Positions 1 through 7,558 of a stretch of DNA of 64,000 nucleotides are shown here, in pieces (the first letter of the stretch is position 1; each line of letters starts with the position of its first letter). The DNA lies in assembly GCA_910584055.1 (NCBI GenBank), contig CAJTZS010000011.1:36398-100397 (forward strand). Reading direction: 5' to 3'. The position numbers were made by a program, and so were the translations under genes. The notes below the pieces were generated by a model that was not told the DNA's origin, made no database searches, and worked only from the letters and a program-made list of their open reading frames with translations. Origin of the DNA: an uncultured Muribaculaceae bacterium (lineage in GTDB: Bacteria; Bacteroidota; Bacteroidia; Bacteroidales; Muribaculaceae).

Positions 1-433
1 CCCTCATTAGCGCCATCGCTTTCCAGAAGTCGGCCTCGTCGCTGAGTTGCCTGGTTCGTTTGTCATTGCGCCTTGAACCGTCCTTTTTGCGTCCGAAGGA
101 GCCGGTGGCGGAATAATATTTATACCAGAAGAAACGTTTCATTTTAGCCGTTACGACTATTTCCCCGCCTTCGTTATGGATGGCTGCCGCCGGATGGTCG
201 GTCAGGAATACTATGCTGCTGTCCCTGATTTCGCTCCGAATACTCCGGCGCAAGCCTCCGCTATCGACAAGGATATGTCCTCCCGGGCGCGTAGGGCTCT
301 TACGACGCGCCCATGCTTGAGAGAAAAAACCTTGACGCTCGAAATTCTGGTCGAATTCATCGCCGAGCTCCACCTGTATGTCACGGAGTATGCGCCCGAA
401 TATTTCCCGGATCTGCGCGTCAACGTCTGTCAT
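1..433 (-). CDS. Phage virion morphogenesis protein (Mu GpG-like), cut by window edge
   Basis: Reading the minus strand from the ATG at 433 gives an open frame of about 144 codons that runs off the left edge. The text includes a segment of the type ARRKSPTRPGG, then VDSGGLRRSIR and HNEGGEIVVTAKM, which is characteristic of the Mu GpG / virion morphogenesis (tail completion) family. In Mu-like phages this protein acts in head-tail or tail assembly. Its start overlaps the stop of the upstream 85-aa gene by 4 nt (ATGA), so the two are translationally coupled. It marks the change from early to structural genes. The family call is from remembered motifs and the C-terminus is not visible. Confidence 0.72.
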   Translation of the reverse strand, partial: MTDVDAQIREIFGRILRDIQVELGDEFDQNFERQGFFSQAWARRKSPTRPGGHILVDSGGLRRSIRSEIRDSSIVFLTDHPAAAIHNEGGEIVVTAKMKRFFWYKYYSATGSFGRKKDGSRRNDKRTRQLSDEADFWKAMALMR

Positions 434-687
434 TTCTCTTGCTTCTTTGAAGGTTCTTCAGGCAATAAATCAAACAGGCTCGGCATGTCGGACGCCACGA
501 CCGGGGTTTCAAGCCCTGCCGTGGCGTTCATCATGTTGTAAAAGGTGCGTTCGCTTATGGCATAAACCGGATATATGTATCTGCGCCATATTTCCCGGTT
601 ACTTAACCCGCTCCTGGCGTGTTCATCGTATATCCGGTTTATGTCTGCGACGCGCTTTTTGTAGGACATGCCGCGCTTGTTTGCCAT
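430..687 (-). CDS. Small phage protein with helix-turn-helix-like segment (85 aa)
   Basis: An 85-aa basic protein beginning MANKRGMSYKKRV. Residues about 25-52 (LSNREIWRRY to ISERTFYN) look like a helix-turn-helix of the small-terminase or homeodomain-like kind, and the C-terminus is acidic and proline-rich. It sits between a zinc-ribbon gene and the GpG gene, overlapping GpG by 4 nt. It could be a small DNA-binding regulator or packaging-related protein. I do not recognise a named family; the HTH is an impression from spacing of hydrophobic residues. Confidence 0.6.
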   Translation of the reverse strand: MANKRGMSYKKRVADINRIYDEHARSGLSNREIWRRYIYPVYAISERTFYNMMNATAGLETPVVASDMPSLFDLLPEEPSKKQEK

Positions 688-692
688 TGTCT

Positions 693-899
693 TTACATGA
701 TTTTTACAGGTCCTTTTGGTTTAGGTCTGTACGGTCTGATGTCAAGTGTCATCTCACAGCTCACTGTAACCCTGCCGCTGCCTTCACATTGGGGGCATGG
801 CTCCGGGTAACGTTGGGGAGCCTCGGTCGCCACGATTCCCGTGCCCTTGCACATCCGGCAAAGAGCAACCTTGGGCGGTCTGGTGATTGCCTTCTTCAT
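693..899 (-). CDS. Small CxxCxGxG zinc-ribbon phage protein (68 aa)
   Basis: Start chosen at 899, where ATG overlaps the stop of the Gam gene (ATGA). The 68-aa product has two cysteine pairs, CRMCKGTG at about residues 14-21 and CPQCEGSG at about 35-42, the DnaJ-type zinc-binding motif. Such miniature zinc ribbons are probably structural or nucleic-acid binding. A second protein of the same design is encoded at 2171-2386 in the same operon. No specific function can be assigned. Confidence 0.65.
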   Translation of the reverse strand: MKKAITRPPKVALCRMCKGTGIVATEAPQRYPEPCPQCEGSGRVTVSCEMTLDIRPYRPKPKGPVKIM

Positions 900-1453
900 G
901 ACGCTGCTTCCTCTTTTTTGGGTTCGACGAAGAAGGTCTCTTCCTGTACGACCGTAATGCCGCACTTGGCCATGACCTCGCGGAGTGGTACTCCAGGGCC
1001 GAGAGGATCGCCCGGCTTGATGACATCGGAGTCTCGCTCTGAAAGCAGTCTGTCCTTTGCAATTTCCTCGGCGGTGCGCACGAAGCCGGGGAGAAACTCC
1101 TTTACGAGCTGGAGTGCGCTTGCCCATGTGAAACCCTTGAGGGTTTTGAGCTTGGGAGTGCCGGTGCGGAAACCTATGGTTCCGTGCACCATCTCGAGGC
1201 TCTTCTTCTTGCTGAAGAGTTCCGGCTGATTCTCGGTAGCGTAGGCCTGGAGTGTGTCGAAAGCCTCGTCCTGGGTCACCTGCAGCTGCGACAGGCGGTC
1301 TTGGTGCTTCTCTCGGATCTGGGCGCACTTCAGCTCGATTTCGGCTGTGATTTTCGCACGTTCTGCGTCTGCCTTGGCGTAGGTTGCAAAGGCTTCTTCG
1401 GCTGCTTCCTTGCTGACGCCGGAGATAATGGTTTTTTTCTGTCTTTTTGCCAT
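896..1453 (-). CDS. gam: Host-nuclease inhibitor Gam family protein
   Basis: The 185-aa product starts at ATG 1453 (MAKRQKKTIISG); the longer open frame upstream is overlap with the neighbouring gene. A central Ala/Glu/Lys/Gln-rich coiled coil (residues about 20-75) is followed by a conserved stretch with ELFSKKKSLEMVHGTIGFRT, typical of Mu Gam. Gam binds DNA ends as a Ku-like dimer and shields linear phage DNA from RecBCD/AddAB exonucleases. Its place after transposase and ATPase genes fits Mu gene order. It is coupled to the downstream zinc-ribbon gene by a 4-nt overlap. Confident in the family; protein activity is inferred from it. Confidence 0.88.
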   Translation of the reverse strand: MAKRQKKTIISGVSKEAAEEAFATYAKADAERAKITAEIELKCAQIREKHQDRLSQLQVTQDEAFDTLQAYATENQPELFSKKKSLEMVHGTIGFRTGTPKLKTLKGFTWASALQLVKEFLPGFVRTAEEIAKDRLLSERDSDVIKPGDPLGPGVPLREVMAKCGITVVQEETFFVEPKKEEAAS

Positions 1454-1475
1454 GATGTATGAATTATGAGGTTGA

Positions 1476-1976
1476 TTAGTTGTATATCTGGCCCGTCGGT
1501 CCGATGGGAACCACGAACACTTGCTGTTGTTTTTGTTGAGGCTGGGGTTCCGGCATCGATGCAGGCTTGCGGTTGATGCCTCCCTTGCGCTCGATGCTGC
1601 GGAGTTTCCGACGCAGTTCCCGGTGCTCTTCGGCAGTGATATAGTAGAAGTCCTTGCCAATAATTCTGGTATCCCGGCACAAGAGATTGACGCGGTTCCA
1701 GTCGGTTGTATCGACACCCATCTTCTGCATGAGCTTTAGGGTCGCGCTACGCTCCTTGCGGAGTTCGTCCTTCTGCCCGGTCTTGCGCTCAAGGTCTTCG
1801 CAGCACTTGTCGTATTCGGCGCGGCTCATCTCGCGGAGGCTGTCGGTGCGCCCGTTGGTGTACTGGTAAACGATGCTCTTCTTGACATCATCCCGGTCTC
1901 CAATGGGGTTCAGTGCCCTGATGGCGGTGTAGAACCGTCCGAAGTTAGTTACTTGCTGTGCCATCGTTCTTGCCAT
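1476..1976 (-). CDS. Phage early protein of unknown function (166 aa)
   Basis: A 166-aa charged protein; start may be ATG 1976 or the second Met at 1964 (MAQQVTNFGRF). The middle is Arg/Lys/Glu-rich and probably helical. The stretch around residues 105-145 (DWNRVNLLCRDTRIIG, then LTAEEHREL-like text and RKLRSIERKGG) is faintly reminiscent of the Mu GemA/gp16 group, but I would not name it so. The C-terminus is a Gln/Pro-rich tail. It overlaps the upstream 72-aa gene by 20-32 nt and lies 22 nt before Gam, so it is part of the same leftward transcript. Confidence 0.65.
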   Translation of the reverse strand: MARTMAQQVTNFGRFYTAIRALNPIGDRDDVKKSIVYQYTNGRTDSLREMSRAEYDKCCEDLERKTGQKDELRKERSATLKLMQKMGVDTTDWNRVNLLCRDTRIIGKDFYYITAEEHRELRRKLRSIERKGGINRKPASMPEPQPQQKQQQVFVVPIGPTGQIYN

Positions 1977-2163
1977 GTTCTTGTTTATAGTGAAGCATTG
2001 CCATCAGAGTCTCTTCTGGCAGGTGCCGAGCTACGCCTAAAAAATACGTGTCCACATACTCAGCGATTGCACGTTCTGAGGCAAGCTCAAGATGCGCCTC
2101 GATGAATTGAGTTTTTTCGGTTCGGCCTAACTGACGAAAGACCTGATTGATGTTTTGTGCCAT
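1945..2163 (-). CDS. Small phage early protein (72 aa), unknown
   Basis: A 72-aa product, MAQNINQVFRQLG onward, mostly helical with a His/Glu-rich C-terminus and no recognised motif. Its 3' end overlaps the next gene, and only 7 nt separate it from the upstream zinc-ribbon gene, so it belongs to the early operon. No function can be proposed from the sequence. Confidence 0.55.
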   Translation of the reverse strand: MAQNINQVFRQLGRTEKTQFIEAHLELASERAIAEYVDTYFLGVARHLPEETLMAMLHYKQEHGKNDGTASN

Positions 2164-2170
2164 AATTACA

Positions 2171-2386
2171 TCATTTTATATTGGGTTTCCAGTCTATCGT
2201 TACCATGGCGACTACTTCGCCAGTCCCTTCACAGTCCGGGCATGGGATGGTTTCGGGTTCTCGTTCACCGGAATAAAACCAGCCTTTGCCACCGCAGTAC
2301 GGGCACACCATCGGAGGAATCATAAAAGCCTCTTTGCGGATGCGACCGTCCGGCTTTACATCTATCGTTATCTTTTTCTCGCTCAT
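2171..2386 (-). CDS. Small CxxCxGxG zinc-ribbon phage protein (71 aa)
   Basis: The 71-aa product carries CPYCGGKGW and CPDCEGTG (about residues 28-36 and 49-56), a DnaJ-like pair of CxxCxGxG knuckles that should bind one zinc. It is preceded by a short acidic/basic N-terminus and ends in a beta-like tail. It lies 1 nt from the RecA-like ATPase gene stop and so is cotranscribed. It resembles the 693-899 product in layout more than in sequence. Function unknown; DNA or RNA binding is an inference. Confidence 0.65.
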   Translation of the reverse strand: MSEKKITIDVKPDGRIRKEAFMIPPMVCPYCGGKGWFYSGEREPETIPCPDCEGTGEVVAMVTIDWKPNIK

Positions 2387-2387
2387 G

Positions 2388-3020
2388 TCAATCCAAGTTG
2401 TTACTGGTTTTTAATATGCCTTCCTTCCATATCACATAGTGCGCTCCGGCTGCCGGAATGAATCGACCCTGGCAATATGCCCGGTACCCGCTGCATCTCA
2501 CTTTCACGCCGGCGTCGTATTTCAGTTTCTGTGCAGGTTTGCCGAATGGCTGACCTTTATACTCCCAGCTGATATAGATGAAAGTTTTTCTCGGGAAGGT
2601 GCGCCGCAGCAGCTCGGTGTCCTCGTAAGTCCATTTGCTGCTTTGAAAACTGTCGATGATGACGAATTTTGGGCTTTTCCTGTTCTTCAGCCGGGCAATC
2701 AGTTCTTCTACGGTGTCGCTTGTCACTATCCGGAACCGTCCCTGTACCTCGTTCATGTGGAAGCGTTGAAGTCGTTGCTGAAATGACTGGCTCACTCCTT
2801 CCTCATAGCTGAGGTAAAGGACGGTTCCGTAGTTGGTAAGTTCTTTGGCGAGCTGCATCACAAAACTGCTCTTGCCGCTTCCGCTCGGGCCATGGATAAG
2901 CCATGTTTCGTTTGTCGATGGATAGCCGAAAGCACAAGCCCACTCACCGCCCCAGGGCAGTGTGGTGTAGGTTTTCTGAAGAACCTCCTTCGGACTATAT
3001 GCTCGTTTGGCCATGGTCAC
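2388..3020 (-). CDS. RecA-like P-loop ATPase of the prophage
   Basis: A 210-aa protein (start 3020, or Met at 3014) with Walker A GPSGSGKSS at about residues 44-52 and a Walker B-like KFVIIDSFQSS at about 120-130. This is a RecA/RAD55-type single-domain ATPase. Related ATPases in transposable phages of Bacteroidetes sit in the early region, where they may act in DNA repair or recombination after transposition. The start overlaps the upstream 88-aa gene by 4 nt. No helicase or lid domain is visible, so its partner and substrate stay open. Confidence 0.75.
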   Translation of the reverse strand: MTMAKRAYSPKEVLQKTYTTLPWGGEWACAFGYPSTNETWLIHGPSGSGKSSFVMQLAKELTNYGTVLYLSYEEGVSQSFQQRLQRFHMNEVQGRFRIVTSDTVEELIARLKNRKSPKFVIIDSFQSSKWTYEDTELLRRTFPRKTFIYISWEYKGQPFGKPAQKLKYDAGVKVRCSGYRAYCQGRFIPAAGAHYVIWKEGILKTSNNLD

Positions 3021-3283
3021 TTATTCTCTTGAGTCTTTTTCAGCTCAGTCACAAGAGCTGATGCCGCTTCTACAGATGTCTTCGCGAGTGAAATATAGTT
3101 AGGGTCATACATCGCACCTTTGTTGACTGCACCCTTAGCAACTGCGCCAACCATCGCGGCCATAACATTCTTGGCAATCTCATACCGACGCTGCTCCCAG
3201 TCGACCTCGCCACTCTGCATCCGGCGACCCATCCTGATGACGGTCTCCATGTATTGTTTCTCAAGTACGCTTATCATTATCAT
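3017..3283 (-). CDS. Small phage early protein (88 aa), unknown
   Basis: An 88-aa protein MIMISVLEKQYMETV onward, predicted largely helical, with an Ala-rich middle (AAMVGAVAKGAVNKGA) that may be a weak hydrophobic helix. It overlaps MuB-like gene upstream and the RecA-like ATPase gene downstream by 4 nt each, a tight three-gene coupling. The coupling to two ATPases suggests a helper role, but there is no motif to support a specific function. Confidence 0.6.
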   Translation of the reverse strand: MIMISVLEKQYMETVIRMGRRMQSGEVDWEQRRYEIAKNVMAAMVGAVAKGAVNKGAMYDPNYISLAKTSVEAASALVTELKKTQENK

Positions 3284-4152
3284 TGTCTTTTAATTTTTTC
3301 GATTTCGGTATATACTCGGCGCAGACCTCCCTGGGTCTTGCGGACGATGGCGGCGATGTCTGTTCCCTCTGGGGCGTTGACTTTCGCCACTATCCGTGCC
3401 TGCTCGTTGAGGAAGGCACGGCGGTCGTCGGCACCTTCCGGAACTATCTTGCAGTAGCGGTCGCCGAATCGGCTAAGCATCTCGGTATACCCGACCTTCT
3501 GGCACTCGATGGCTCGGTTGATTTTCGCCTTGAGTCCGTCGGCTCCCATCATATACCATGCGCAGCACCGCTCGGAGGCATTCCAAAGCGCCTTGAGCTC
3601 GAGGAAGGCCTCATACTGGAGGTCGCCGGCTTCGTCAAGGATGATGATCGGATTCTCGAGGCTGCGCAGGTAATACACGAGGTCATCATACACATCCGCG
3701 TACCGGCCTCGGCTGTCAACGCCGAATTCAGCGGCTATTTTACGGATCAACTTGAGTTTGGTCTTGACCTGCGAGCAATCGATATAGACCGCATTGCCGT
3801 GGGTCTTGACGTAGTGACGGGCGGTATAGGTCTTGCCGATGTTCGGCAAATCGCACAGGATTCCGCTCAGTCCGGCGCTTTGGTATAGTTCCAGTTGGGC
3901 GGTTATATACTGGAAGGTCGGGGTCTTGGCCGCCGCCCATTCGATTTCACCGCGTAGGTTCACTCCGAGTTTGCGGGCGATGCTTATCCAGTTGGCATCG
4001 CTGAGAACACGGTCAGTCTGGCCATTCTTGACGGCGCTGTACACCGAGGTAGTGATGCCCAGGGAGGCAGCATGCTTTGCGTCACTCGGATAGTTGACGC
4101 GGTTCGCCTTTATTGCGGCGAGGATTTTGTTTTTGATGTCTGTTGTAATCAT
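3280..4152 (-). CDS. MuB-like AAA ATPase, transposition target-selection protein
   Basis: A 290-aa protein with an N-terminal helix-turn-helix (residues about 22-62) and an AAA core: P-loop DLPNIGKTY at about 101-109 and Walker B IIILDEAGD at about 169-177. This matches MuB / TniB-type target-capture ATPases, which coat target DNA, activate the transposase and give immunity against self-insertion. It lies directly after the transposase gene with 25 nt between them, as in Mu. The P-loop has Asn-Ile before GKT rather than the usual Gly-Ser, which seems a family trait. Confidence 0.87.
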   Translation of the reverse strand: MITTDIKNKILAAIKANRVNYPSDAKHAASLGITTSVYSAVKNGQTDRVLSDANWISIARKLGVNLRGEIEWAAAKTPTFQYITAQLELYQSAGLSGILCDLPNIGKTYTARHYVKTHGNAVYIDCSQVKTKLKLIRKIAAEFGVDSRGRYADVYDDLVYYLRSLENPIIILDEAGDLQYEAFLELKALWNASERCCAWYMMGADGLKAKINRAIECQKVGYTEMLSRFGDRYCKIVPEGADDRRAFLNEQARIVAKVNAPEGTDIAAIVRKTQGGLRRVYTEIEKIKRQ

Positions 4153-4177
4153 ATTCTAACAGTGTTATAATTTCGTT

Positions 4178-6211
4178 TTATGAATCCTGAAACGCTATCT
4201 GTCCCCAGTCCATGTCGGCGAAGTTTCTGCTGTAGTTCTCGCCGTCGAGTTGTTCCGGTCCCTGCGGTTCCGGAGCTGCCGCAACGAGGTCTGATATGGA
4301 TTCAGGCTCTTCTGGGACGGTTTCACTCCGTTTCATAGTGCCGACACGCGGTGCTGTGTTTTCCTCGAGCCATTTCCTGTGCCTTGACACCATCTTACAT
4401 TGCTCCTGGTATTTCCGGGCATCATCTTCGGTCTGTTCCGCCATAACGCGGTTGTAGGTTTCAACCTTCCGGACCTTGTCGATGAATCTGTCACCCTGAT
4501 AAAGAAATACCTCGGAGGGTTTCCCTTCTTCATCCGGGAGATAGTACGCGGTGACCTTGTAATTGTTAGGTTCAAGACGCTCTATCACCTCGGGGCCGCT
4601 CAGCCACCAGTCCTCATGTGCTACGCGAACGGTGGAGTTCCTTCTTACGCTCGTCGGCACCGCTTCGCCGATATAGCGGCTGAGAGTCCGGGCATCATAC
4701 GGCAGCAGGGAGGGGTTAATATTGGCCACAAGTACCTGCCATCGGGTCATGCCAGGGTATTTTTTCTGGTTGGGATGGAGGGTATGGTTCCATTCGTAGT
4801 TATCCTTGCGGTCATCGGCCACAAGTTCCTCGAAGCTGTAATATCGCTGGTCCTCGTAGGTGTCGTTGGTCTCGTCGCTTATCTTCTTGCTCTCGGTGCG
4901 GTTCTTGCCCTTGCCGTAGAAGCGGCCTATCCCGGCATGGTTCTTGTGGGCTATGCTTCGCTTGAAGGCGCCGTTCAATGGTTCGGCGTATTTCTCCTGG
5001 GAGTTCTGGGGTGCGCAGAAGTGTACGAACTGAAACACCTCGCCGGCACGGAGGAATCCGTCCTTGTATTTCGTCATGAGGTGGGTCTCGACCTCTATGC
5101 CGCCGGGGATGCCCCAGCCGTTCTTACTGATGAGCCGGAACATATCCCGGAAGCAGTCCACCACAAGGGCGTCATCCTTGCCCCGGGAATAAGCGGCTCC
5201 GATACGGCACTGGCTGACCACATCATAGGCGTAATAGGCGTGGACGCGCTCGTTGCCTTTCATGCGGCGCGGAAGGTCAACGTCATCCATCGTGATCTGC
5301 GACAGTGAGAAGTCGCCGTTGTGCCGGTGCATGTGTGGCATCTGTTCGTGGTAGAAGGCCATGCGGCTACGGTGGCGCTGCTCCAGGAGGTACTTGTTCT
5401 TGGGCCGGTTGAGATAGTTGGCGATGGTTGCATCGCTGGGTATCCACGGCTCCTGTCCCTTCTTGGCAAACTCGTCCGGGTTGAAGCATTCCCCGGTTTC
5501 GATGTCATAGACCTCAAGCTCACCGCAGAGGAACATGATATACATTTCGCGCACCGTGGTGTTGTAGGGTTGGTTTTCCAGACCGGCGATGCCGAGTATC
5601 ACTCGCTCTTCCTTGTAGGTCATAAGTCTGGCGCTCTGGTTGCCGTACTTGCCGCTGATCAGGCTGCCGTAGCCTTCCTTGCGGAACTGCGCCACCTTCT
5701 TCCTGAAGCGATAAGGGGATGACGGCAGCGTGTGTCCGAACTGCTCACGGAGGCTCTCTATAGCCTTGGCCATCTTCTCCCACTGGTAACTTTTACCCAT
5801 CATCCTTTGGGCGGTTGACGCCCGGTCGTAAAGCCGGATACAGGCATTGATCACCGAGGCGTTGATTGCATATTCACGCGCTTTCTCAGCGGTCGCCTGG
5901 TCGCTCGGATACTGGGATGCCCAGTCAAGGAAAAATTTTACTGCAGCCTGGTCCAGCTGGTAGTTCTCCCGGAACCATCCGGCTACAAGCACCTCGTCGC
6001 CATTGCCGAGAACCTCTTCGGCTTTAGCCCGGTATTTGTCGGGCAGCGAGTCAAGAACTATAAGGGCATACGAGTCTTTGGAACCGCCTCCACGTCGGGC
6101 GACCTCAACGCGGTCACGGTTAATCCAATTGCGATAATTGGATTCCGTGACGATGCCGTTTTCAAACAGCTCGCTCGGTCTTACGCATAACCGTCCGTCG
6201 TAGTATTCCAT
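4178..6211 (-). CDS. MuA-type DDE transposase
   Basis: A 677-aa protein. The N-terminus (1-70) resembles a MuA-type winged helix (SELFENGIVTESNYRNW), residues about 150-290 form DNA-binding and linker regions, and the rve core follows. Candidate catalytic acids are D309/D310 in ITMDDVD, an acidic residue in GGIEVETHL (E373/E375) and E410 in EKYAEPLNG. The second acid appears as Glu instead of the canonical Asp. The last 70 residues are acidic and may contact the ATPase. It would carry out replicative transposition of the prophage with the MuB-like protein downstream. Confidence 0.9.
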   Translation of the reverse strand: MEYYDGRLCVRPSELFENGIVTESNYRNWINRDRVEVARRGGGSKDSYALIVLDSLPDKYRAKAEEVLGNGDEVLVAGWFRENYQLDQAAVKFFLDWASQYPSDQATAEKAREYAINASVINACIRLYDRASTAQRMMGKSYQWEKMAKAIESLREQFGHTLPSSPYRFRKKVAQFRKEGYGSLISGKYGNQSARLMTYKEERVILGIAGLENQPYNTTVREMYIMFLCGELEVYDIETGECFNPDEFAKKGQEPWIPSDATIANYLNRPKNKYLLEQRHRSRMAFYHEQMPHMHRHNGDFSLSQITMDDVDLPRRMKGNERVHAYYAYDVVSQCRIGAAYSRGKDDALVVDCFRDMFRLISKNGWGIPGGIEVETHLMTKYKDGFLRAGEVFQFVHFCAPQNSQEKYAEPLNGAFKRSIAHKNHAGIGRFYGKGKNRTESKKISDETNDTYEDQRYYSFEELVADDRKDNYEWNHTLHPNQKKYPGMTRWQVLVANINPSLLPYDARTLSRYIGEAVPTSVRRNSTVRVAHEDWWLSGPEVIERLEPNNYKVTAYYLPDEEGKPSEVFLYQGDRFIDKVRKVETYNRVMAEQTEDDARKYQEQCKMVSRHRKWLEENTAPRVGTMKRSETVPEEPESISDLVAAAPEPQGPEQLDGENYSRNFADMDWGQIAFQDS

Positions 6212-6226
6212 TCTCTCGCCCTTTCT

Positions 6227-6607
6227 TTAGAGTGCCTCGGCCATTTGCTTGAGTTCGTTGATCTGCGTCAGCGTGACATCGGCATATCTTGCAACCACTT
6301 CGCCTTTGGGACCATAGACCGTGCCTTCGCCGGTCTGCTTGTCAAGGTAGATTTCTGCTCCGTTAGAATAAATCGCACGAGCGCAACTGTCCGAATCGAA
6401 GAAGAATTCACCTTCCGGGATATTGTAGTAGGTGCAGCCTCCGTGGTGCTTCACCGCCGCGAAACGGATCTTCTTGGCAAGCTCGTTGTTGGTACGGTAG
6501 GCGAGGGCGTTTTTGACACAACGCTCGCAGATAGGCTTACCTTTTACCTTGAAGGTGCGCTGCAGGGCCTTGATGCCTTCCTTGTTTACTGAGATGTACT
6601 TGTTCAT
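6227..6607 (-). CDS. Phage early protein of unknown function (126 aa)
   Basis: A 126-aa protein, MNKYISVNKEGIKALQ onward, with two cysteines in CERCVKN near residue 23, another pair-like arrangement later (GGCTYY, DSDSCARA), and a C-terminal helix LTQINELKQMAEAL. The Cys residues may bind metal, but the spacing is not a standard finger. It stands 15 nt upstream of the transposase gene in the leftward operon, the position of ner-region accessory genes in Mu. Function unknown. Confidence 0.62.
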   Translation of the reverse strand: MNKYISVNKEGIKALQRTFKVKGKPICERCVKNALAYRTNNELAKKIRFAAVKHHGGCTYYNIPEGEFFFDSDSCARAIYSNGAEIYLDKQTGEGTVYGPKGEVVARYADVTLTQINELKQMAEAL

Positions 6608-6645
6608 TTTCTCACTTATTTTGTATTGATATTTTTGTTAACTTT

Positions 6646-7020
6646 ATGGCCGAATTCCAAATAGAACTTGTTATGAATACCTCCGAATACGGCAAATACA
6701 AGGCTAATTTTTCCATCTCTGTTTCCGGTTCTTCTCATAAGGCTTGTCTGGACACCTTCAATCGCTTTAAGTATTTAGTCAAAGCTATTGATTGGGGTGA
6801 CATTGCTCTTTATGAATCCAAGAATGCCCGCAAAGGAGAGGTTCTTGGGCGTGGCCTTCAAATCGTCTATACAGCCTTTCCGGCGGATATAATCGCTTTA
6901 AGGGAGATGATTGAAAGAACCGTGAGCCGTATCAACATTTACGGTCAAGGCCTCTACTCGGCGACTTTCAACCACTGCTCTATCCTCCGCTGTGATCACT
7001 TTGCCGATTTCGGCGACTAA
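6646..7020 (+). CDS. Possible counter-strand phage gene (124 aa), unknown
   Basis: An open frame on the plus strand inside the otherwise leftward early operon. The amino acid pattern is protein-like throughout (YKANFSISVSG, then KACLDTFNRFKYLVKAIDW, later ALREMIERTVSRINIYGQG), with alternating beta and helix periodicity. There is a TATTTTTG -7-like box at about 6630 just ahead of the ATG, so the message would have little leader. Its last 120 nt overlap the minus-strand gene 6898-7152 tail to tail. It could be a chance frame; I rate it about even. Confidence 0.45.
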   Translation: MAEFQIELVMNTSEYGKYKANFSISVSGSSHKACLDTFNRFKYLVKAIDWGDIALYESKNARKGEVLGRGLQIVYTAFPADIIALREMIERTVSRINIYGQGLYSATFNHCSILRCDHFADFGD

Positions 7021-7152
7021 GTTCTCAAGGTTCTCCCATGCGTGGTCGCACAGACTGCTTTCCTTGAAATCTTCTTTGATACATTCCTTCTTGCCAAGTT
7101 CGGCCTCCTTAATCACCTCGCAAAGGAGGTCGTAAATTTTTCTACGGTCCAT
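6898..7152 (-). CDS. Small phage early protein (84 aa), unknown
   Basis: Start set at ATG 7152 (MDRRKIYDLLCEV) because the longer frame to 7197 would run into the neighbour ending at 7157. The first 55 residues are amphipathic helix, rich in Glu and Lys; the C-terminus from about residue 65 is less ordered and overlaps the plus-strand frame 6646-7020. No known motif. It is in the early leftward operon upstream of the transposase. Confidence 0.5.
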   Translation of the reverse strand: MDRRKIYDLLCEVIKEAELGKKECIKEDFKESSLCDHAWENLENLVAEIGKVITAEDRAVVESRRVEALTVNVDTAHGSFNHLP

Positions 7153-7156
7153 AGTC

Positions 7157-7378
7157 TCACTTTTTATTGAGTTGATCATTGATTTTGTCGATGGCATCCT
7201 TCAGGGCGAAATGTCCGGCGTTGAGGGCGTTGTACTGCTTGGAGTAGCACAGCTCGTAATCGTTGTGGGTTGCCTCAAACTCATCAAGGATGATGCCTGT
7301 GTCGGCTACGTTCCGCTCCAGTGTCTGAAGCAGCAGCTTGATGGCTTGGTCCGTCCGTTGCTCTGATTTTTGTTTCAT
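7157..7378 (-). CDS. Small coiled-coil phage early protein (73 aa)
   Basis: A 73-aa, almost wholly helical protein with heptad-like spacing (AIKLLLQTLERNV, later ALKDAIDKINDQL). It lies 4 nt upstream of the 84-aa gene. The tRNA-like sequence and a GC-rich hairpin lie just upstream of its start, so its expression may depend on read-through of that structured leader. No function recognised. Confidence 0.55.
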   Translation of the reverse strand: MKQKSEQRTDQAIKLLLQTLERNVADTGIILDEFEATHNDYELCYSKQYNALNAGHFALKDAIDKINDQLNKK

Positions 7379-7395
7379 CGGTTGAAATTTTTAGT

Positions 7396-7456
7396 GGGCG
7401 GTCGGGGAATCGAACCCCGATACTTGCGCCATGGTCGCTCACCTTCCTGGCCGCCC
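7396..7456 (-). other. tRNA-like structure or tRNA remnant in the prophage leader
   Basis: On the minus strand the sequence begins GGGCGGC and ends ACCGCCC, which pair as an acceptor-like stem, preceded by a perfect T-arm (CGGGG, GTTCGATT-type loop, CCCCG). The whole is only 61 nt, the D-arm is not clear and the anticodon arm has at most a 3-bp stem with CAT in the loop. So it is not a normal tRNA. It could be a remnant or a phage tRNA mimic. It lies between two early phage genes on the transcribed strand. Confidence 0.4.
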
Positions 7457-7460
7457 AAGT

Positions 7461-7486
7461 GCCGCCGGGCTTGCAATACCGGCGGC
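7461..7486. other. GC-rich hairpin next to tRNA-like sequence
   Basis: GCCGCCGG and CCGGCGGC form a perfect 8-bp stem with a 10-nt loop, 4 nt from the tRNA-like structure and within the early leftward transcript. There is no T-run, so it is not a plain intrinsic terminator; it may control processing or read-through between 7559 and 7378. Confidence 0.5.
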
Positions 7487-7558
7487 TGTGGAAAATTTGA
7501 TTGCGATTATCTATCGCTTTTCGCGGCTCTCTTGCCGCAGGATTGCCCTCTCTTGGGT

